NCBI RefSeq assembly: GCF_008000815.1
Contig: NZ_CP042806.1
Coordinates: 744,001-808,000, forward strand
Reading direction: 5' to 3'
DNA: 64,000 bases
Origin: Terriglobus albidus
Lineage (GTDB): Bacteria > Acidobacteriota > Terriglobia > Terriglobales > Acidobacteriaceae
Shown: in pieces, positions 36,239 through 44,463 of the stretch
How positions within the stretch are numbered: position 1 is the first letter of the stretch
Layout: every line of letters starts with the position of its first letter
Position numbers and translations under genes: made by a program
The notes under the pieces: model-generated
Databases searched by the model: none
Told to the model about the DNA's origin: nothing
The model's input: only the letters and a program-made list of their open reading frames with translations

Positions 36239-37261
36239 ATGAACATGCGTTGGAAGGTCGTCTGCATTCTGTTATGGGCACTTGCGACCGGAGCCTCGGC
36301 TCAGGATGCGCCGGTGATTCGGCGTGAGGCCAGGCTTGTTCTGGTTCCTGTACTTGTGACCGGCAAAGACGGTCTGCTGTCGGAACCATTGACCGCAAAG
36401 GACTTCTTTCTCACTGACGACGGAGCGGCCATGAACCTTCGTCTGGAAGATCGCTCTTCGCAGCCGCTGGCCGTACTGGTAGTGATGCAGACCGGAGGAT
36501 CTGCGCCGCGGCAATTCCGCAACTACAGCACCCTGGAGACGATGCTGCAGTATGTAGCCGGCGCAGCCGATTGCCGGTTCGGTCTGTTGACCTTCGATAG
36601 CAAGCCGGAAGGGGTACTTCGCTTCTCCCGTGATGTCAGCAGGCTGCATGACCCGATTCAGGCTCCTGAAACGGGCGACGGCAGCGCGGCGATTCTGGAT
36701 GCGGTGAGCACGGGTGTCGATCTGCTGGCGGCTCTGCCGCAGACGACGCGCAGGGTGATCCTGCTGTTGAGCCAGCCGCAGGATACTGCCAGCAAAACAC
36801 CGGTTCATGAACTGCTGCGGAAGATGAGCGAGAACAACGTGGAGGTGTACAGCCTGACCTTCTCGCCGGAGAAGACGCAGCTGATGGATTCGCTGAAAGG
36901 CAATCGTCATGCGAATCCGCCATACCAGTTGGGCCCGGTAGGCCCAACCGTGATGGGGACCTTCGATCTGGGAACGCCTCTGGGCATGGCCTTCCGCGCT
37001 CTGCAGAAGAATGCGGCATCTGAGATGGCCGAGTTGTCGGGTGGGGAGAGCTTTCGCTTCGACGATCGGGCTGAACTGGAAAAGCAAATGGCAATTCTCG
37101 CGAATCACCTGCCCAACAGGTACCTGCTGAGTTTCCAACCTGTTTCGGGCAAAGAAGGCTTGCACCGGATCGAGGTACGGATACCGGCACATCCGGATCT
37201 GACTGTGCACGCACGCAACGCGTACTGGTCGAGCGCATCTACCCCAGCGCATCTACCATAG
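36239..37261 (+). CDS. Secreted VWA-like protein with degenerate MIDAS
   Basis: A 340-residue exported protein. A signal peptide (MRWKVVCILLWALATGASAQ) leads into VPVLVTGKDGLLSEPLTAKDFFLTDDGAAM, the N-terminal strand typical of acidobacterial VWFA-related proteins. The metal site expected as DxSxS reads MQTGGS here, so the MIDAS Asp is missing, whereas the paralogue at 39790-40734 keeps DASGS. The C-terminal part (RYLLSFQPVSGKEGLHRIEVRI) is the usual end of that family. Start: ATG at 36239 or 36245. It lies 10 bases before mutS2. Confidence 0.8.
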   Translation: MNMRWKVVCILLWALATGASAQDAPVIRREARLVLVPVLVTGKDGLLSEPLTAKDFFLTDDGAAMNLRLEDRSSQPLAVLVVMQTGGSAPRQFRNYSTLETMLQYVAGAADCRFGLLTFDSKPEGVLRFSRDVSRLHDPIQAPETGDGSAAILDAVSTGVDLLAALPQTTRRVILLLSQPQDTASKTPVHELLRKMSENNVEVYSLTFSPEKTQLMDSLKGNRHANPPYQLGPVGPTVMGTFDLGTPLGMAFRALQKNAASEMAELSGGESFRFDDRAELEKQMAILANHLPNRYLLSFQPVSGKEGLHRIEVRIPAHPDLTVHARNAYWSSASTPAHLP

Positions 37262-37271
37262 AGAAGTGAGT

Positions 37272-39686
37272 ATGTTACGCGAGACGAGTGCGGCCGCCCT
37301 CGAGTGGCAGCGACTGCGGGAGCAGATGGCGAGGCTGACCGGCTCAGCGGCGGGCCGCGATCGTGTGCTCGCCCTTGAGCCCTCGACCGATGCCGTCTGG
37401 ATCGCGCAGCAGCAGGACTGCATCGCCGAGGTGCGGCTGTATCTGGCAACCGGCGCCGCGTTCTATTTCACGGCTGTCTTTGCCCCAGGCTCCATGCTGG
37501 AGAAGGCGCGGATTCCCGGCGCTGCCCTGGAGCCCGCGGACTTGTTGCGCGTGCTTGCGCTGGCAGAGCTGATGGAAGAGTGGCGAGCCGTGGCGCAGCA
37601 GGAAGAGCCATGGAAGGCAATCGCCGAGATCTCGCTTCCGGTAACGCAGGCATACCTCGCTCCACTGCTTCACGCTCTGCGCGGCAAGATCGAGCCCGAC
37701 GGCTCGCTGAGCGACGATGCCTCGCCGGAGCTGGCGCGGCTGCGCAACGCCATTGCACGCCAGCACCGTGCGATTGAGGAATCGCTGCGCCGCAGCCTGC
37801 GCGCCATCAGTGAGTCCGGAGCGGCCCAGGAAGAGCTGATCACGCTCCGTGGCGATCGCTTCGTCATTCCAGTCAAGACCGAACAGCGCCGCAAGGTGCC
37901 GGGCGTCATTCATGGCTCCAGCTCCAGCGGACAGACAGTCTTTGTCGAGCCATTGGAGACCGTCGAGAGCAATAACGAGCTGCTGCGCCTTCTGGATGAA
38001 GAGCAGGCTGAGGTGCATCGCATCCTGGTCGCGATGACCCGCGCCGTGGGCGACCATGCTGCCTCGCTGGAGTCAGGGGCAGAGGTACTGACGGAGCTCG
38101 ATGCTCTCTTCGCCGGCGCACGCTTCGCGCAGACACTGGACTGTGTCCGGCCTGAGTTCGTAGAGCACGAGATTGCGGTGAAGGCGGCGCGGCATCCGCT
38201 GCTGGACCTGCAGTTGAAATCCGAGGGCGGAAGCGTGGTTCCGCTGACGCTTTCGCTGGAAGACGGAGCGCGGCAGTTGATCATCAGCGGACCCAACACC
38301 GGCGGAAAGACCGTCTCCCTCAAAACCGTTGGCCTGCTGGCGTTGATGGCTCAGGCGGGTCTGCCGGTGCCGGCCGAAGAGGCAAAGCTTCCGGTCTTCG
38401 CCGCCGTCTATGCCGACATCGGAGACGCGCAGTCGATCGAGCGCAACCTTTCCACCTTCTCCGCGCACATGACCAACCTCGATCGCATCACGCGCGAGGC
38501 CGATGCTTCCTCGCTGGTGTTGCTGGACGAGCTCGGCTCGGCGACCGATCCCGAAGAAGGCGCGGCACTGGCGGTGGCCATCAGCGGCCACTTCCTGCGC
38601 ATGCGTGCCTGGAGCCTGGTCACCACCCACCTGAACTCCATGAAGATCTACGCCGCCACCAATGAGGGCGTCGTCAATGCAGCAGTGGGCTTCGATGAGG
38701 AGACGCTTGCGCCGACGTACACCCTGCGCATGGGCATTCCCGGAGCATCTGCCGGTATCAATATTGCGCAGCGTATCGGTCTGCAGCCGGAGATCATCGC
38801 TGCCGCGCGCAACCAGCTCGATCATCAGACCGCCGACATCGGCCGCTTCATCGACCAGTTGCACATGCAGCTTGCCGCGGCCAATGAAGAGCGCGAGGCG
38901 CTGCGTAAACGCGAGCTCGCACTGGAACGCGAGAAGCAGCGGCTGGAAGCCGAAGGACGCAACGAACAGCGGCAGAAGGCACGTGAGCTCGAGGGCAAAC
39001 TGACCTCGCTGATGAAAGACTTCGAGCACCAGATGCGTGAGGCCGCCGGAGCCATCGCCGACAAGGCAGCGAGCCAAAAGCTGGCCAAGGAGACAGAGCG
39101 CAGACTGGCTCGTCTGAAGCGCGAGTTCTCCGAACAGTTCAATGCCACTGTTGTCGCGCACATCAGCGGCGCCGACAAGAAGGATCCGAACGCGCAGCCG
39201 CATGTGGTGAAGTCGATCAACGTCGGCGATACGGTAAAACTGCGCACCCTGGGCCGCGAAGTCCGCGTGGACCGCGAGGTCTCCTCGAATGTCTTCGAGG
39301 TCAGCATGGGGCCGATGAAGATGCGGGTGCAGCGCGACGACATCGCCGAGGTCGTGCGAAAGGCGCCTGCCGAGACACCGCTGCAGGCAGTGAAGCGCAA
39401 GGGCGGCGTGACGGTAGCCATGCAGACCGACCCCGACATCACCCCGCGCGAGATCAACGTCATCGGCCGTACCGCCGACGAAGCGCAGGACGAGGTGGAA
39501 CGCTTCCTCGACCAGGCCTTTCTCGCCGGCCTGCCATCCATACGCGTCGTCCACGGAACCGGCATGGGCATCCTCCGCCGCACCCTGCGCGACTACCTGC
39601 GGCGCCATCCCCACGTAGCCAACGTCACCGAGCCTCCCTATAACGAGGGCGGTCAGGGAGCCACTGTCGTTGAACTGCGCCTGTAA
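37272..39686 (+). CDS. mutS2: MutS2 family ATPase/endonuclease with Smr domain
   Basis: An 804-residue protein. A MutS core and clamp (about 1-300), then the ABC-type ATPase with Walker A GPNTGGKTVSLKTVGL (about 335), Walker B LVLLDELGSATDPEEG, and a long coiled coil (about 520-640, REALRKRELALEREKQRLEAEGRNEQRQKA in pieces) and the C-terminal Smr nuclease domain (VHGTGMGILRRTLRDYLRRHPHV) are all present. MutS2 acts on branched DNA and on collided ribosomes, suppressing recombination. The start is ATG at 37272 with AGAGAAG upstream. It sits between two VWA proteins, a linkage of unclear meaning. Confidence 0.95.
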   Translation: MLRETSAAALEWQRLREQMARLTGSAAGRDRVLALEPSTDAVWIAQQQDCIAEVRLYLATGAAFYFTAVFAPGSMLEKARIPGAALEPADLLRVLALAELMEEWRAVAQQEEPWKAIAEISLPVTQAYLAPLLHALRGKIEPDGSLSDDASPELARLRNAIARQHRAIEESLRRSLRAISESGAAQEELITLRGDRFVIPVKTEQRRKVPGVIHGSSSSGQTVFVEPLETVESNNELLRLLDEEQAEVHRILVAMTRAVGDHAASLESGAEVLTELDALFAGARFAQTLDCVRPEFVEHEIAVKAARHPLLDLQLKSEGGSVVPLTLSLEDGARQLIISGPNTGGKTVSLKTVGLLALMAQAGLPVPAEEAKLPVFAAVYADIGDAQSIERNLSTFSAHMTNLDRITREADASSLVLLDELGSATDPEEGAALAVAISGHFLRMRAWSLVTTHLNSMKIYAATNEGVVNAAVGFDEETLAPTYTLRMGIPGASAGINIAQRIGLQPEIIAAARNQLDHQTADIGRFIDQLHMQLAAANEEREALRKRELALEREKQRLEAEGRNEQRQKARELEGKLTSLMKDFEHQMREAAGAIADKAASQKLAKETERRLARLKREFSEQFNATVVAHISGADKKDPNAQPHVVKSINVGDTVKLRTLGREVRVDREVSSNVFEVSMGPMKMRVQRDDIAEVVRKAPAETPLQAVKRKGGVTVAMQTDPDITPREINVIGRTADEAQDEVERFLDQAFLAGLPSIRVVHGTGMGILRRTLRDYLRRHPHVANVTEPPYNEGGQGATVVELRL

Positions 39687-39693
39687 GGCGCAA

Positions 39694-39785
39694 TTGAAGA
39701 ATGGAATAAGTGAATGATTGAATGATGATCCGTGGCGCGAATGTGGCTTTATTCAATCATTCAATTCTTCCATCATTCAATTACG
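39694..39785. repeat. Inverted pair of octamer arrays, mutS2-VWA spacer
   Basis: The left array (39694-39728) has four units ATTGAAGA, ATGGAATA, AGTGAATG, ATTGAATG. The right array (39752-39785) has four inverse units. Aligned as inverses, they agree at about 29 of 35 positions, so the spacer transcript could form a stem of more than 30 bases between the two convergent genes. Confidence 0.85.
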
Positions 39786-39789
39786 CGCC

Positions 39790-40734
39790 TCAACGAGGCG
39801 CGTACCCCTCCCTCGCCCTCACCACCATCCCTTCCCCTGCCGTAATCGTGACCTTGCGGAAGCGGCGGTCGTGAGCAGGGTTGTTGGAGTAGTAGCCGAT
39901 CTCGTAGAGCGACTTCAGGTCCGCGGCGATGGAGGTGAAGATCTCCTTGCTCGATTCTTTGCGGACGTCGAAGCTCTGGCCGCCGGTCGCCTCGGTCAGG
40001 TGGTCGAGCACGCGCATACCGTAGCGGTCGCGGGCGTTCATCTTCTTCTCTTTGTTCTCGGTGGTGCGTAGCGCGTAGACCAGGGTGTCGGCGCCCTGCG
40101 CGGCGGTGATGGTGTCGAGAAGGTCATGCTCACTGGAGTTCTCCTCTCCGTCGGAGAAGACGATGAGGACGCGGCGGTGTTCGCGTTCGGCCTCCATCTT
40201 CTCGGTGATGGAGAAGTAAACCGCGTCATAAAGAGCCGTGCCCAGATCACGCTCTTCCTTGGGACCGATCTCCGGGAAGTTGCGCTCGCCTTTGTTGAAG
40301 TGATGGACCCTCTCGATGATCTCGCTGGGGGCACTGGTCCAGTCGCTGACCAGGCGCAGATGATTTCCGAAGCAGATGGCGAAGGCGCGGTCGCGCGGCT
40401 CCATCACCTCCTTCAGGAAGTCTTCGATCTCGTGCTCGTGTTCTTTGACGAACTTATCCTGGCTGCCGCTGGCGTCGACGATCAGCGCGATGCTGAGCGG
40501 AAGCTCACGCTGGCTGGCGTAATAGCGTACGGTCTGGTCGGCTCCGTCTTCCTTGATATGGAAGGCCGTCTGCGGCAAGTTAGTGACCAGCTTGCCTTTG
40601 GCGTCGCGGACGGTGAGGGTCGTGCTGATCAGACGGCTGTTGACCTGTAGCCGGAACTCGGGCTGCTCCTGTTGCCCATGCGCATGCAAAACAAGACCGA
40701 GCGCGAGCACGGGCAGAAGGTGTCGCAGAGACAT
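39790..40734 (-). CDS. Secreted VWA-domain protein with intact MIDAS
   Basis: A 314-residue exported protein. Signal peptide MSLRHLLPVLALGLVLHAHG, an N-terminal beta segment (VNSRLISTTLTVRDAKGKLVTNL), then a von Willebrand A domain from about residue 80 with the metal site DASGSQDKF and VFSDGEENS, and the family ending RKVTITAGEGMVVRAREGYAPR. Such proteins bind a divalent metal and a partner in the periplasm or outside the cell. The ATG at 40734 is preferred to an ATG at 40752. The neighbour VWA protein (36239) is a related one lacking the metal site. Confidence 0.88.
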   Translation of the reverse strand: MSLRHLLPVLALGLVLHAHGQQEQPEFRLQVNSRLISTTLTVRDAKGKLVTNLPQTAFHIKEDGADQTVRYYASQRELPLSIALIVDASGSQDKFVKEHEHEIEDFLKEVMEPRDRAFAICFGNHLRLVSDWTSAPSEIIERVHHFNKGERNFPEIGPKEERDLGTALYDAVYFSITEKMEAEREHRRVLIVFSDGEENSSEHDLLDTITAAQGADTLVYALRTTENKEKKMNARDRYGMRVLDHLTEATGGQSFDVRKESSKEIFTSIAADLKSLYEIGYYSNNPAHDRRFRKVTITAGEGMVVRAREGYAPR

Positions 40735-40817
40735 GCAGCCACAATACGGCACGGAGCAATGGATGATTCAGAAATCACGAATGCTTCGCAAAGTTGCCGT
40801 GCTATAGTTCGTCGCGT

Positions 40818-41426
40818 ATGGTGCGCTTTTTTACGATCGAACGCGAATATGGCAGCGAGGGAGCGGAGTACGCCGCGGCCCTGGCGGAGAAGTTGGGCTG
40901 GAAGTTGTACGACAAGGCTCTGGTAGACGCCGCGGCTGCCGAGGCCGGGGTAGATCCAAGCCAGGTAGTGGCGGGCGACGAGAAACTTGATCCCTGGTAT
41001 GCACGTCTGGGGAAGGGATTTCTGGCCGGGGGCGCTGAGCTGGGCTTCCCGCCGAGCGGCATCGATACCGACCAGATGCTCGGCTATCTGCAGCGGGCGA
41101 TGAAGCGTGTCGCGGCAGAAGGTCACTGTGTCATCGTCGGCCGGGGCGGCTCGAGCTACCTCTGCGGTACGCCGGGAGCGTTCCACGTCTTCACCTACGC
41201 CTCTATGCCGCACAAAAAGCGCTGGTTCGAGGCAAAGTACCCGGAGCGCGCCCACCTGGCCGAACAAGAGATCCACGCCTTCGATGCAGCCCGGGCGACG
41301 TACGTCCGTCGGCACTATAACCGTGACTGGGCCGATCGCCATCTCTATCACCTGCTACTTAACTCCTGCATGGGCATTGACGCAATGGTGAAGGCGACGA
41401 TTGATGCGGCGGGAACCATTGGGTAG
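40818..41426 (+). CDS. Cytidylate kinase-like family protein
   Basis: A 202-residue protein of the cytidylate kinase-like family (Pfam Cytidylate_kin2): FFTIEREYGSEGAEYAAALAEKLGWKLYDKALVDAAA replaces the normal P-loop with GSEG, typical of this group, then VGRGGSSYLC and the lid-like YVRRHYNRDWADRHLYHLLLNS. Its substrate is uncertain; members are annotated as probable nucleotide kinases. The ATG at 40818 is the first with the family N-terminus. A DinB-like gene follows after only 3 bases. Confidence 0.85.
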   Translation: MVRFFTIEREYGSEGAEYAAALAEKLGWKLYDKALVDAAAAEAGVDPSQVVAGDEKLDPWYARLGKGFLAGGAELGFPPSGIDTDQMLGYLQRAMKRVAAEGHCVIVGRGGSSYLCGTPGAFHVFTYASMPHKKRWFEAKYPERAHLAEQEIHAFDAARATYVRRHYNRDWADRHLYHLLLNSCMGIDAMVKATIDAAGTIG

Positions 41427-41429
41427 GTG

Positions 41430-41948
41430 ATGCCTACGCTCGGCGAGCTGGAGGAGCAGAAGAAGCTGTTGCTGGCGCCGCTCTTAGAGTGGACTCCCGC
41501 ACGGCGATCGTTCCGCGAGGAGCCCGAGGCCTGGTCTGCGACTGAGGTGGTCTGCCATCTGGCGAAGACCGAGGCTACGGCTCTGCGGGCGGCGCGTCAA
41601 AATATCGCGCAGCCGCATGAGGTCGAGAAACAGGACCGTGTCAACGTCCGATTTCTTCACCGGCTCTTCTCAACCGATCGCAGAGTGAAGGTTCCGGAGA
41701 TCGCCAGCCATGTCCTCCCGGAGAACAACCCCGATTGGGACCAGGTTCTGACGGAGTGGCAAAGGACGCGGAAGGAGTTGGAGACCTTTCTCTCAACAAC
41801 ACCGGAGGGATTGCAGGGCGGCATTTTCCGGCATCCATCGGCGGGCTGGATGGACCTTTCCAGCATGCTCGACTTCTTCGCTGTGCATATGCAGCACCAC
41901 TGCTTCCAGTTGGAGCGAATCGCGGCGGCATCGTCCCACATCCTATAG
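41430..41948 (+). CDS. DinB-family metal-dependent protein
   Basis: A 172-residue four-helix-bundle protein of the DinB/YfiT family: a first helix ending WTPARRSF, WSATEVVCHLAKTEATA with the first His ligand, then LDFFAVHMQHHCFQLERI with HMQHH providing the other two His. The family includes thiol-S-transferases for bacillithiol or mycothiol. It directly follows the cytidylate-kinase-like gene. A second DinB-family gene is at 58689, and the two differ clearly in sequence. Confidence 0.8.
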   Translation: MPTLGELEEQKKLLLAPLLEWTPARRSFREEPEAWSATEVVCHLAKTEATALRAARQNIAQPHEVEKQDRVNVRFLHRLFSTDRRVKVPEIASHVLPENNPDWDQVLTEWQRTRKELETFLSTTPEGLQGGIFRHPSAGWMDLSSMLDFFAVHMQHHCFQLERIAAASSHIL

Positions 41949-42055
41949 TTGTGCTGTTATCGGCCATGTCATATCGAAAATCGCACGGCAATGCCGGGCA
42001 GCGTAAAATGGTGACGTTTGTGTCATCCCACGTCTTGAAGTAAACGGAGATTCCC

Positions 42056-43471
42056 TTGGCAGATACGATCTTTGATGTTGCAGTAATTGGCGGCGGACCC
42101 GCGGGATACACCTGTGCGATCCGTGCGGCGCAGTATGGGCTGAAGGTGGCATTGATTGAGGCTACCGACAAGATTGGCGGTACCTGCCTGCATGTGGGTT
42201 GCATTCCCACCAAGGCCATCCTGTTCTCCGCCGAGGTCTACGATCACTTCAAGCACGCCAAGGAGTTCGGCCTGGAGACCACCGGCGAGGTCAAGGTGAA
42301 CTGGCCCGCCGTCGTCGGCCGCAAAGCGGACATCGTCACCAAGCACACCAAGGGTCTCGACTTTCTGATGAAGAAGAACAAGATCACGGTGGTGCGCGGC
42401 TACGGCAAGCTGACCGGTGCGGCCAAGGGTGGCGTGCACACCATCGCCATCGAGGGCGGTAAGGAGTCGCAGGTCCAGGCCAAGAATGTTGTGCTGGCTA
42501 CCGGTTCCGATGCCCGTATGCTCCCCGGCTACACCGCTGACGACAAGATCATGACCAACATCGAGATCCTCTCGATGGACTCGGTTCCAAAGTCGCTCGT
42601 AGTCATCGGCTCAGGCGCCGTGGGTGTCGAGTTCGCCTCCATCTTCCGCAGCTTCGGCTCAGAGGTTACGGTTATCGAGGCTCTGCCGCGTATCGTGCCG
42701 GCCGAAGACGAAGAGGTCTCCAAGGAACTGCTGCGCCAGTTCAAAAAGCGCGGCATCGACGTGCATCTCTCCGCCAAGGTCGACAAGATCGAAAAGACCA
42801 AGAGCGGCGTGAAGGTCGACTTCACCACCAGCGACGGCAAGCCTGCCGCGAAGGAAGCGGAGAAGGTTCTGGTCGCCGTGGGCCGCGCTCCCCGCACCGG
42901 CAACGTCGGTATCGATAAGACTAAGGTCAAGGTAGACCGCGGCTTCGTCGAGGTGGACGAGTACATGCAGACCGCCGAGCCAGGCGTCTATGCCATTGGC
43001 GACATCGTCATGGGCTTCCCGCAGCTCGCACACTCCGGTTCCACCGCCGGCATGCTGGTTGCCGCCAAGCTGGCAGGAAAGTATGCCAAGCCGATGAAGC
43101 GCAACCTGATCCCGGGCTGCACCTACTGCGAGCCGCAGATCGGTTCCGTGGGTCTGACGGAAGCCAAGGCAAAGGAAGCCGGCTACGACGTGAAGGTCGG
43201 TAAGTTCCCGTTCGTCGGCAACTCCAAGGCAACGATCCTGGGTTCGCACGACGGCTTCATCAAGGTAGTCGCCGATAAGAAGTACGGCGAGATCCTCGGC
43301 GTACACATCATTGGTCCGCTGGCCACCGACATCATTGCGGAAGCGGTGACGGCGATGGAACTCGAAGCGACCATCGAGTCCATGATGTTCACCGTGCACG
43401 CTCACCCGACCGTTGCCGAGGCCCTGCTCGACGGCTTCGCCTCGGTTGAAGGCATGGCAATCAACGTTTAG
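42056..43471 (+). CDS. lpdA: Dihydrolipoyl dehydrogenase (E3)
   Basis: A 471-residue flavoprotein that reoxidises lipoamide in 2-oxoacid dehydrogenase complexes. FAD motif VIGGGPAGYTCAIRAAQ, redox-active disulfide GGTCLHVGCIP, NAD motif VIGSGAVGVEFA, the FAD-binding YAIGDI and the C-terminal catalytic dyad HAHPTVAE are all present. It starts at TTG with CGGAG seven bases upstream; no ATG fits. It begins a block with lipB and the E2 gene (44464), so all three pathway steps (lipoyl transfer, acyl transfer, reoxidation) are clustered. Confidence 0.96.
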   Translation: MADTIFDVAVIGGGPAGYTCAIRAAQYGLKVALIEATDKIGGTCLHVGCIPTKAILFSAEVYDHFKHAKEFGLETTGEVKVNWPAVVGRKADIVTKHTKGLDFLMKKNKITVVRGYGKLTGAAKGGVHTIAIEGGKESQVQAKNVVLATGSDARMLPGYTADDKIMTNIEILSMDSVPKSLVVIGSGAVGVEFASIFRSFGSEVTVIEALPRIVPAEDEEVSKELLRQFKKRGIDVHLSAKVDKIEKTKSGVKVDFTTSDGKPAAKEAEKVLVAVGRAPRTGNVGIDKTKVKVDRGFVEVDEYMQTAEPGVYAIGDIVMGFPQLAHSGSTAGMLVAAKLAGKYAKPMKRNLIPGCTYCEPQIGSVGLTEAKAKEAGYDVKVGKFPFVGNSKATILGSHDGFIKVVADKKYGEILGVHIIGPLATDIIAEAVTAMELEATIESMMFTVHAHPTVAEALLDGFASVEGMAINV

Positions 43472-43491
43472 CGATTCGATTCGAAGGACAT

Positions 43492-43586
43492 GGGGCTTTA
43501 GCTTCTGAGGATGGACCTCAGGGGCTAAAGCCCCTTGCCTTCTCCAGATGGTTGCGGCACGGCTGAAGCCGTGCCCTTAAGCAAGG
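43492..43586. repeat. Dispersed palindromic repeat, GGGGCTTTAGC / GGCTGAAGCC type
   Basis: GGGGCTTTAGC facing GGGGCTAAAGCCCC across CTGAGGATGGACCTCAG, then GGCACGGCTGAAGCCGTGCC followed by CTTAAGCAAGG. It is the same family as 8092 and 58076 in the opposite orientation. The element ends only five bases before the lipB start. Confidence 0.75.
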
Positions 43587-43590
43587 CGCG

Positions 43591-44322
43591 ATGCAGTACA
43601 TTCACCTCCTTCAACTCGGACGAACCACCTACGCTGACGGTCTTGAGATCCAACGGCAGGTCATCGAGGCGCGCAAGCAGAACCGTATCGGCGATACGCT
43701 GATCCTGCTGGAGCATCCTCCCGTACTGACGCTGGGCCGCAACTCCCATCGCGAAAACGTCCTCGCCAGCGATGAACTGCTGGCTCGCAAGGGCGTGGAG
43801 CTGCACGAGATCAACCGCGGCGGCGATGTGACCTATCACGGTCCGGGACAGCTTGTCGGCTATCCCATCTTCGATCTGCGCGGCGACTGGCCGGGCAAGC
43901 GCGGGCCGCACCTTGGGCCAGTCGACTACATGCGCATGCTGGAAGAGGTCATCATTCGCGTCTGCCATGACTTCGGTGTGCTCACTCAGCGGGTGAAAGG
44001 CCGCACCGGCGTCTGGACCATCCCCGGCGGATCGATCCCGGAGAAGAAGATCTGCGCCTTCGGCGTGCATGTCTCCATGGGCGTCACCTCGCATGGCTTT
44101 GCATTGAATGTGACCACGGACCTTCGCGATTTCGATCTGATCGTGCCCTGCGGCATCACCGACCGCGCCGTCACCAGCCTGGAGTTGGAGGCGCCGGAAG
44201 GCCGGGAACCAGCGCCGACGCTGGCCAACGCAGCCAACTCGGCGGCACGTCACATGGGCCACGTCTTTCAACGGCAGATGCTGGCGGTGGACTCACTCGA
44301 CGAGTTGATGAATATCGCCTAA
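43591..44322 (+). CDS. lipB: Octanoyltransferase LipB
   Basis: A 243-residue enzyme that transfers octanoyl from acyl carrier protein to the lipoyl domains of E2. The blocks are HPPVLTLGR, INRGGDVTYHGPGQLVGYPIFDL, the catalytic Lys in EKKICAFGVHVSMGVTSHGFALNV and the catalytic Cys in IVPCGI. The AAGG of the upstream repeat (43583-43586) is the only visible ribosome site, four bases before the ATG. It lies between lpdA and the E2 gene, whose lipoyl domains are the likely targets. Confidence 0.95.
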   Translation: MQYIHLLQLGRTTYADGLEIQRQVIEARKQNRIGDTLILLEHPPVLTLGRNSHRENVLASDELLARKGVELHEINRGGDVTYHGPGQLVGYPIFDLRGDWPGKRGPHLGPVDYMRMLEEVIIRVCHDFGVLTQRVKGRTGVWTIPGGSIPEKKICAFGVHVSMGVTSHGFALNVTTDLRDFDLIVPCGITDRAVTSLELEAPEGREPAPTLANAANSAARHMGHVFQRQMLAVDSLDELMNIA

Positions 44323-44463
44323 ATGTTCGTTTATCGGTTTGGGACGGTTTTCGAGCCTGTTTTATGCGGTATAGAATCGGGAGTTGCAGTGAGCTCCGTT
44401 CGCTGGACGGCCGCTCGACCTCAGTTTCACTTGTAATTTGAATTCACTTTCTCAAGGATCATC

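Noticed and set aside
38073-39614. 513-residue reading frame antisense to mutS2
   Set aside because: Shadow of a well-conserved gene; no start signal or homology.
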